Position numbers and translations under genes: made by a program. The notes beneath the pieces are model-generated. The model was not told the DNA's origin and did not search any database. It saw nothing but the letters and a program-made list of their open reading frames with translations. Below, piece by piece: positions 1 to 4,396 of a stretch of DNA of 5,097 nt; position 1 is the stretch's first letter; every line of letters starts with the position of its first letter. Origin of the DNA: Methylothermaceae bacterium. Its GTDB lineage: Bacteria > Pseudomonadota > Gammaproteobacteria > Methylococcales > Methylothermaceae. Where the stretch lies: positions 1-5,097 of the forward strand of contig JALVSV010000254.1 of the NCBI GenBank assembly GCA_027024125.1, read 5' to 3'.

Positions 1-118
1 GTTTCTTTGGCCTCTCTCGCTACATTTAGGCCTATCATTATGAGATTACATGGTCAGTGATCAGTTTTTACCTAACGATCATGAAACCCTTTTTCACCCC
101 GATGCATGAAAGGGCCAA
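1..118. other. Non-coding start of window, no gene seen
   Basis: No convincing coding region, RNA gene or clear sigma-70 promoter is visible here. An interrupted GGCCT/AGGCC pair (9-13 and 28-32) could form a weak stem, but it has no T-run after it. The segment probably belongs to the intergenic space upstream of galE. Whatever lies to the left is outside the window. Confidence 0.5.
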
Positions 119-226
119 GCAGGGAGCAGGGGGAGTGGTTTGAGGGCGTACGCGGCCTGGACGGCCGCGTCCGAGCCTCCAGGGATGGATTCACGGCATC
201 CCGAAAACCACTCCCCTGCTCCCTGC
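119..226. repeat. Nested palindromic intergenic repeat element
   Basis: Bases 119-141 and 205-226 are inverted copies of a 22-bp sequence, perfect except for one extra G in the left copy (five Gs against four at 129-133). Inside lie two further hairpins. CGCGGCC/GGCCGCG occupies 151-157 and 163-169 with a 5-nt loop. GGGATG/CATCCC occupies 182-187 and 197-202. The 8-bp palindrome GCGTACGC is at 146-153. The core containing CAGGGATGGATTCACGGC resembles intergenic palindromic repeats that I recall as common in gammaproteobacterial genomes; that is from memory, not a search. It could be a REP/MITE-like element or an mRNA stem-loop. Only one copy is present here, so its repetitive nature is inferred from its structure. 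Confidence 0.6.
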
Positions 227-263
227 CCACCATGTATCTTTCACAGTAAAACCCAGCTATAAG

Positions 264-267
264 GGAG
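264..267 (+). promoter_or_regulatory. Shine-Dalgarno that decides the galE start
   Basis: GGAG at 264-267, within AAGGGAG (261-267), is the only good ribosome binding site before galE. It overlaps the GTG codon at 267, so it cannot serve that codon. It sits 8 nt before TTG at 276 and 11 nt before TTG at 279. This favours TTG 276 as the initiator. Confidence 0.6.
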
Positions 268-275
268 TGCAAGCT

Positions 276-1340
276 TTGTTGATCAAAAGTGAAGCGTCAA
301 AAGTCCGGGTCCTGGTCACCGGCGGGGCCGGGTATATCGGTAGTCATACCTGTGTGGAGCTTTTGAACGCAGGATTTGAAATTGTCGTGGTGGACAATCT
401 GAGTAACAGCAAGATCGAAGCCATTCGCAGGGTGGAAAGGATCACTGGCAGGCAGGTGCCGTTCTTCCTGGCCGATATTGGCGACCAGGCGGAGATGCGT
501 CGTATCCTGGAAAGCTTTCCTGTCGATATCGTGGTTCACTTCGCAGGTCTCAAGGCGGTGGGCGAATCGTGTGAAAAGCCGTTGCTGTATTACCAGAACA
601 ACGTCACCGGTACCCTTATCCTGTGTGAAGAGATGGACCGGGCTGAAGTCAGGAAGATGGTTTTCAGCTCTTCGGCTACTGTATATGGCGACCCCCACAC
701 GGTACCGATCACGGAGGACTTTCCGCTCCAGGCCACCAATCCCTATGGCCGCACCAAGCTGTTCATCGAGGAGATTCTGAAGGATCTGGTGGCTGCCGAC
801 CGGCTCAAACAAGCGGATGAACCCTGGACGGTGACGCTGTTGCGCTATTTCAATCCGGTTGGGGCGCACCAGAGCGGAACCATCGGCGAAGATCCCAATG
901 GCGTTCCCAACAACCTGATGCCCTATATCACCCAGGTGGCGGTGGGGAAACTGGCGAAACTGCGGATATTTGGCGGGGACTATCCGACCCGCGATGGCAC
1001 CGGGGTACGCGATTACATCCATGTGGTCGATCTGGCCCGGGCCCATGTCAAGGCGGTCGAGGCGCAGCTGGACCAGGAACCAGGGCAGGTGTTCACCTAC
1101 AATCTGGGGACCGGTACCGGATATAGTGTGTTGGAGGTGGTCAGGGCCTTCGAAGCGCAATGCGGCATCACGATTCCCTGTGAAATCGTGGGCAGGCGTC
1201 CGGGAGACGTAGCCGAATGTTATGCCGATCCCAGCTTGGCGCGTCAAGAATTGGGATGGCAAGCCGAGAAGGGGATTGGTGACATGGTCAGGGATGCCTG
1301 GCGTTGGCAGTCACGCAATCCCGAAGGTTACCCGGATTGA
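276..1340 (+). CDS. galE: UDP-glucose 4-epimerase GalE
   Basis: GalE interconverts UDP-glucose and UDP-galactose through a tightly bound NAD, in the Leloir pathway and in supply of galactosyl donors for surface polysaccharide. It is a cytosolic short-chain dehydrogenase-type enzyme. From TTG 276 the protein has 354 residues (E. coli 338). It shows the NAD-binding GGAGYIG (16-22), HFAGLKAVGES (88-98), the catalytic Ser133 in SSSATVYG, and Tyr157/Lys161 in YGRTK. LRYFNPVGAH, PNNLMPYI, DGTGVRDYIHV and a C-terminal GYPD match E. coli GalE from memory. Cys315 stands where E. coli has Tyr299 and human GALE has Cys307. That swap is known to widen the pocket for N-acetylated sugars. The start is uncertain: GTG 267 would add three residues but overlaps the Shine-Dalgarno, and TTG 279 is also possible. 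No operon partner is visible, and no clear promoter was found. Confidence 0.95.
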   Translation: MLIKSEASKVRVLVTGGAGYIGSHTCVELLNAGFEIVVVDNLSNSKIEAIRRVERITGRQVPFFLADIGDQAEMRRILESFPVDIVVHFAGLKAVGESCEKPLLYYQNNVTGTLILCEEMDRAEVRKMVFSSSATVYGDPHTVPITEDFPLQATNPYGRTKLFIEEILKDLVAADRLKQADEPWTVTLLRYFNPVGAHQSGTIGEDPNGVPNNLMPYITQVAVGKLAKLRIFGGDYPTRDGTGVRDYIHVVDLARAHVKAVEAQLDQEPGQVFTYNLGTGTGYSVLEVVRAFEAQCGITIPCEIVGRRPGDVAECYADPSLARQELGWQAEKGIGDMVRDAWRWQSRNPEGYPD

Positions 1341-1420
1341 AGTGCCTTCACTGATATCCTTGCTGCGTAGGCCATGATCAAAAATTTTCGGCAAACGGTT
1401 TATTTTGAGACTGAGATGGC
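1341..1420. other. Convergent intergenic gap, galE / cupredoxin gene
   Basis: This 80-bp AT-richer gap separates two genes that end towards each other. No canonical intrinsic terminator (GC stem followed by a T-run) is apparent for galE on the + strand. The only clear stem-loop is at 1409-1426, listed separately. AAAAATTTT near 1380 is a short AT palindrome without a flanking stem. Confidence 0.5.
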
Positions 1421-1426
1421 TCAGTC
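1409..1426 (-). other. Stem-loop across the cupredoxin stop codon
   Basis: GACTGAG (1409-1415) and CTCAGTC (1420-1426) form a perfect 7-bp stem with a 4-nt loop. In the - strand transcript, the right arm contains the last codon bases and the UGA stop of the cupredoxin gene. The sequence after it on that strand is A-rich (TCAAAATAAA) rather than T-rich. It is therefore not a textbook intrinsic terminator. It could be a 3'-end stabilising hairpin or a weak bidirectional terminator. Confidence 0.35.
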
Positions 1427-2059
1427 GCTCATAGCCTTGAACAACCAGCGTCCTCCCCAAACCAGCACCAAACCTCCAGCCAGGGCCAGGACCAGGAATA
1501 TCACCGATTGGGTATTCCATACTGTCGGATAACGGTCCGGGCGCACCGGCTTGGTCAATCCGGGCAGACTAGCCAGGTCCTTGTCGCCGCCAGCGACTTT
1601 GATCTGGGCCTTCATGCCATGTTCAGTATGCTGGGCGATGTCGCAGTGAACCAGATAGGTCTTTTTGTAGGGGGGCAGGATGAAGGAGGCTGTCTCTTCT
1701 CCGGGCCCCGAGACCTCGATGGTGAACATGCCCTCCGGGTAGGTTTTTTCAGGGAGGCCGTGGACCATGAACTGGTGGCGGATGTCGTCGTCATTGACAA
1801 AGTGGACTGTCAGTCGGGTACACGGGTCGACGTCCCAGCTTTGTTGATCATAGGCGAAGACCACGCCAGGGAATTTTTTTGCGTGTTTGCGCCCGGCGTG
1901 GACGGTGATCTTCTGATCCCCTGCGATCTTCTGGCAACCTTCCGGCAGGGTCATGGGGTTTTCGTTCATCACCATGCTGTCCATGTCCATGCGGTGGCCG
2001 CCAAAAGCCAGCATGGGCAGTAGCAGGATCGGCCACAGACAGGTTTGCAATCGTTTCAT
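1421..2059 (-). CDS. Membrane-anchored cupredoxin (type 1 copper protein)
   Basis: This is a predicted 212-residue periplasmic blue-copper electron carrier tethered to the inner membrane. Residues 1-20 form a signal peptide (KRLQTC, then a hydrophobic core). Residues 22-36 are Met-rich. Residues about 50-156 form the cupredoxin domain, and 185-203 a C-terminal membrane helix followed by the basic RWLFK. Predicted copper ligands are His95 (RHQFMVHG), Cys139, His144 and Met149 (HCDIAQHTEHGM). The C-x4-H-x4-M spacing is that of multicopper oxidase type 1 sites. The trinuclear-site histidines are partly replaced (Met98, Asp140), so only electron transfer is expected. ATG 2059 is chosen because GGAGG (2068-2072) lies 8 nt upstream, and the ATG overlaps the oxidase stop as ATGA. 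The frame stays open up to 2203, but that extension lacks a signal peptide. Its partner is probably the adjacent oxidase. The specific role is unknown. Confidence 0.85.
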   Translation of the reverse strand: MKRLQTCLWPILLLPMLAFGGHRMDMDSMVMNENPMTLPEGCQKIAGDQKITVHAGRKHAKKFPGVVFAYDQQSWDVDPCTRLTVHFVNDDDIRHQFMVHGLPEKTYPEGMFTIEVSGPGEETASFILPPYKKTYLVHCDIAQHTEHGMKAQIKVAGGDKDLASLPGLTKPVRPDRYPTVWNTQSVIFLVLALAGGLVLVWGGRWLFKAMSD

Positions 2060-3708
2060 TGTCCTTTCCTCCAGTGACGCCACAATGCCACCAATAGACC
2101 CAGGGCCAATCCCAGGAACACTCCGGAGATAATCACCCGGATGGTATTGGGTGGCAAGGGTGCGGCATCGGCAAAGATAGCCCACTCTTCGCTGCGGGCC
2201 CAAACCGGCACCTGTTTCTGATAAAACCAGCGGTTGAAAAATGGAACCGGGTCCATTCCCTGCAGTTTTGGGAAACCATTCTGATCCAGGTATTTTCGGT
2301 AGACGACCAGACCGATGTCTCCACCGGGACCTAATCCATCCGAGGTCACGCTTTTTTCCGCGTGATCGTGCATCAGCCAGGCGCCCTCGCCGAAACTGTG
2401 CAGGCCATCGTCATGGGTGTCTAACACCAGATCGAGGCGCTGGGCCGGTGCCAGACCATGGACATCACGGGTGACAGGTGCGTCCAGGGGGACCCCATCG
2501 GCTGAGATGGCCGTGGTTTTGTGTCCATGGAAGTGCAGTCCCAAGGTGTGAGGATGACCATTGGCTACACGTAATCGAATCCTTTGTTCCGGTTCCACTA
2601 CCACCAGGGAATCGCGTAACGTGTATGGAAATGCCTCACCGTTGAGAAGAAAGAAGTTCTCGTTTGAGTCGGTGATGTTGTAGTCTCGGTTCATGCCTTT
2701 GGCCACCAGGCGGGGGTCGTTATATGCCTGGATCGGCTGGTAGCGCTCTTTGTCCAAAGATTGGTAATGGAGGTCGTATTCCTGGTCGAACTGCTTTCGG
2801 TTGGCCTGGGAACGGTGTCTCACTTTTCCGGCGCCGATATTGAAGGTCTGCAGCCAATTATTGGGCCGGTTTTCCTCCACGATGAACATCCCCTGCAGCC
2901 CCATCAGCATGTGTTTGTCGGTCTGTACGTGGCAATGATAGAGCATGGTGCCGGGCTGACGGGGTTTGATTTCATAGGTGCGCTTCTGCCCCGGCATCAG
3001 CATCTTCTCGCTGGTGACAGGGACGCCGTCGTTTCCCTGGCCGTCGGCCCGGGTGTAAGGGTGATCCACCCCATGCAGATGGATGGTATGAGGGAGATAA
3101 TGACTGTTTTCCAGGGTCAGATAAACCGTATCCCCCTGCTCGACCCGGATGGGGGGGGAGGGGGCGCGCAGCATCCGGTTGGCATCCAGATTGACTGCAT
3201 CGACGGTAGCCATGCCGCGCATCTTGGGTGCGAACACCCAGATGCCCGGAGTCAGGCCAGGGGCGATCCGGTAGCCGGGGATGAAGAAGTCGCCGTCCGG
3301 TGTACTGCCATTGAGTTCGGCCACTTCCAGTTTGATATGAATGACATCCGGATCTCCGTCACCATCACGGTCGTCTTTCTTGACCACGGCATCCATCGCC
3401 AGACGGGTCTTCATCAGGGTTGGCATGGTGACCCGGTCGGTTCCCTTGACCACGCTGGCAACCAGATAGGGATTGTCGGGTTTGCACTGAGGGTCTTCTT
3501 CGATCTCCACTCCTTCAATCGTCTGGGCCTTGCGCCATTCGGGATGATCGAACTGACAGAATTCTTCGGTGTCATCCAGGGAAGGGACCCATTTGACCGT
3601 CGAGGGTGCCCGTGCCCCTGCTTCCGTCCTGGGTCCAGGGAAGAAGATCCAGGCCAGGGTCAGGCTGATGGCGATGCCTAGGAGATAGAAAAAACGGATC
3701 ACATTCAT
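2056..3708 (-). CDS. Membrane-attached two-domain multicopper oxidase
   Basis: This 550-residue copper oxidase is predicted to act in the periplasm, oxidising an unknown donor and passing electrons to O2 (or another acceptor) at a trinuclear cluster. Residues 4-23 form a signal peptide or anchor. Residues about 36-180 are an extra N-terminal region with an Asp-rich loop (112-121) and two cysteines (51, 75). The first cupredoxin domain has HTIHLHG (207-213) and YHCHVQ (257-262) with His266. The second has HTLGLHFHG (387-395) and HDH (447-449). Residues 523-543 are a membrane helix before a basic tail. The Cys-bearing domain comes first, which is the 'type C' order of two-domain oxidases; those are about 300-350 residues, so this one is long. 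The axial position is Leu271. ATG 3708 is preferred over ATG 3726 because it overlaps the fchA stop (ATGA), has GGAAAAG 5 nt upstream and gives a clean signal sequence. The substrate is not identifiable. Laccase-like or nitrogen-oxide-related roles are possible. Confidence 0.85.
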   Translation of the reverse strand: MNVIRFFYLLGIAISLTLAWIFFPGPRTEAGARAPSTVKWVPSLDDTEEFCQFDHPEWRKAQTIEGVEIEEDPQCKPDNPYLVASVVKGTDRVTMPTLMKTRLAMDAVVKKDDRDGDGDPDVIHIKLEVAELNGSTPDGDFFIPGYRIAPGLTPGIWVFAPKMRGMATVDAVNLDANRMLRAPSPPIRVEQGDTVYLTLENSHYLPHTIHLHGVDHPYTRADGQGNDGVPVTSEKMLMPGQKRTYEIKPRQPGTMLYHCHVQTDKHMLMGLQGMFIVEENRPNNWLQTFNIGAGKVRHRSQANRKQFDQEYDLHYQSLDKERYQPIQAYNDPRLVAKGMNRDYNITDSNENFFLLNGEAFPYTLRDSLVVVEPEQRIRLRVANGHPHTLGLHFHGHKTTAISADGVPLDAPVTRDVHGLAPAQRLDLVLDTHDDGLHSFGEGAWLMHDHAEKSVTSDGLGPGGDIGLVVYRKYLDQNGFPKLQGMDPVPFFNRWFYQKQVPVWARSEEWAIFADAAPLPPNTIRVIISGVFLGLALGLLVALWRHWRKGQ

Positions 3709-4316
3709 AACTTTTCCAGTACCCATTGATAGATGGTTTCCACTTCACCGTCTTTGTTGTCGGTCATTTCGTCCAGCTGCCGGCGCCGGTCCTCAACGAA
3801 GGCTGAATCCTTGATGGCGTTCAGGTTGACAATCACGTTGATGGTGCAGCTCTTCAGGGCCGCGTGGGCTGCCAGCACCCCCACGCCGGCGTCTGAGATC
3901 ACGTTGACGTTGCCGAGTTCTGCCGCGGTCCGGCACAGTTCGATGACATCGCAGCACAACCGGGCGCAGGTCAGCGGAGCATCCGTGGCGATTTTGAGAG
4001 CGGCTTGGATTTTTTCACCCCGTTCAGGGGTTTCTTTAGGCAACCGGTAAGCAGTCATGACCTGATTGAAGGCCGAGACGTCGTCTTCGATGGCGGCAAG
4101 GAGCCGCCTGCGCAGATTCTCTGAGCGTTGGAGCAGCGTCTGCATTTCCGCCTCTACCTGCTGATACCTGGGCTTGCCGATGGTGAGGTTTGCGACCATA
4201 CTGACCAGCGCGGCGCCCATGCTCCCCATCACCGCTGCGGCGCTTCCCCCCCCAGGGGTGGGGGAGGCACTGGCCAGGTGGTCCAGGAAATCGGTGAGGG
4301 AATGCTGTTGATACAT
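3705..4316 (-). CDS. fchA: Methenyltetrahydrofolate cyclohydrolase FchA
   Basis: FchA reversibly hydrolyses methenyl-tetrahydrofolate to formyl-tetrahydrofolate in the cytosol. In methylotrophs it works between formate-tetrahydrofolate ligase and MtdA, feeding C1 units to the serine cycle. The 203 residues are close to the roughly 200 usual for the family. Hallmarks of the formiminotransferase-cyclodeaminase/cyclohydrolase fold are PTPGGGSAAA (19-28), the acidic EDDVSAFNQVM (77-87) and NVNVISDAGVG (136-146). The predicted structure is mostly helical, with no signal peptide. ATG 4316 is the first start in the frame; AGG lies 7 nt upstream in a weak Shine-Dalgarno. It is the first gene of a three-gene operon, its stop overlaps the next ATG by 4 bp, and it is divergent from mtdA. 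A C8 run (4246-4253) encodes the GGG of the signature. The related formimino-THF cyclodeaminase is the alternative, but the mtdA context favours FchA. Confidence 0.9.
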   Translation of the reverse strand: MYQQHSLTDFLDHLASASPTPGGGSAAAVMGSMGAALVSMVANLTIGKPRYQQVEAEMQTLLQRSENLRRRLLAAIEDDVSAFNQVMTAYRLPKETPERGEKIQAALKIATDAPLTCARLCCDVIELCRTAAELGNVNVISDAGVGVLAAHAALKSCTINVIVNLNAIKDSAFVEDRRRQLDEMTDNKDGEVETIYQWVLEKL

Positions 4317-4334
4317 GCTTCAACCTGCAAATGA

Positions 4335-4364
4335 TTGGTGCCAAAAAGAACCCACTATTATAAT
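4335..4364 (+). promoter_or_regulatory. Sigma-70-type promoter for mtdA
   Basis: TTGGTG (4335-4340) and a consensus TATAAT (4359-4364) are separated by 18 bp. Transcription would start near 4371, giving a leader of about 26 nt before ATG 4397. The -10 box is perfect and the -35 matches TTGACA at three to four positions. The prediction rests on sequence only. Confidence 0.6.
4357..4362 (-). promoter_or_regulatory. Likely -10 box of the fchA-copper operon
   Basis: The reverse strand of ATTATA (4357-4362) reads TATAAT, offset by 2 bp from the mtdA -10 box. Transcription would start near 4350, about 34 nt before the fchA ATG. The hexamer at the expected -35 position is a poor match to TTGACA. 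An activator, or weak basal expression, would therefore be expected if this box is used. Confidence 0.4.
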
Positions 4365-4381
4365 CGAACCGCCTCTTTCAT

Positions 4382-4395
4382 GGAGACCTGTGGAG
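4382..4395 (+). promoter_or_regulatory. Duplicated Shine-Dalgarno before mtdA
   Basis: GGAG occurs at 4382-4385 and again at 4392-4395. The first is 11 nt before ATG 4397. The second is only 1 nt from that ATG but 7 nt before an in-frame TTG at 4403. The true start of MtdA therefore remains open between these two codons. Confidence 0.5.
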
Positions 4396-4396
4396 A

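Larger units (their letters stand above)
4317..4396. promoter_or_regulatory. Divergent fchA / mtdA regulatory region
   Basis: This 80-bp spacer separates the two folate C1 genes and must hold the start signals for both. Its centre is the perfect 8-bp palindrome ATTATAAT (4357-4364), which gives TATAAT on both strands. The mtdA side also has TGGAGA twice, 10 bp apart (4381-4386 and 4391-4396). No obvious long operator palindrome is seen beyond the -10 region. Confidence 0.6.

Noticed and set aside
9..32. GGCCT/AGGCC stem at the left edge as a terminator
   Set aside because: It has only five base pairs, a 14-nt loop and no T-run.
72..272. Small open frame on the - strand upstream of galE
   Set aside because: It runs through the palindromic repeat and has a low-complexity Arg/Pro/Ser composition. 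No protein family was recognised, and the frame is explained by the repeat.
297..1262. 321-codon open frame antisense to galE
   Set aside because: It lies entirely inside galE, which is unmistakable. The translation is rich in His, Arg and Gln with no recognisable motifs, as expected for a shadow frame in GC-rich coding DNA.
1341..1408. Intrinsic terminator for galE
   Set aside because: No GC-rich stem followed by Ts could be found on the + strand. The AT palindrome near 1380 is too short.
2060..2203. 48-codon N-terminal extension of the cupredoxin gene
   Set aside because: It overlaps the oxidase coding region, lacks a signal peptide and would bury the real one. ATG 2059 has a strong Shine-Dalgarno.
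2761..3681. 306-codon open frame antisense to the multicopper oxidase
   Set aside because: It overlaps the well-supported oxidase completely, has no recognisable domain, and mirrors its codons.
3709..3726. Upstream ATG for the oxidase at 3726
   Set aside because: It would add six residues before the signal peptide and lacks a good ribosome site. ATG 3708 forms the same ATGA overlap as the next junction.
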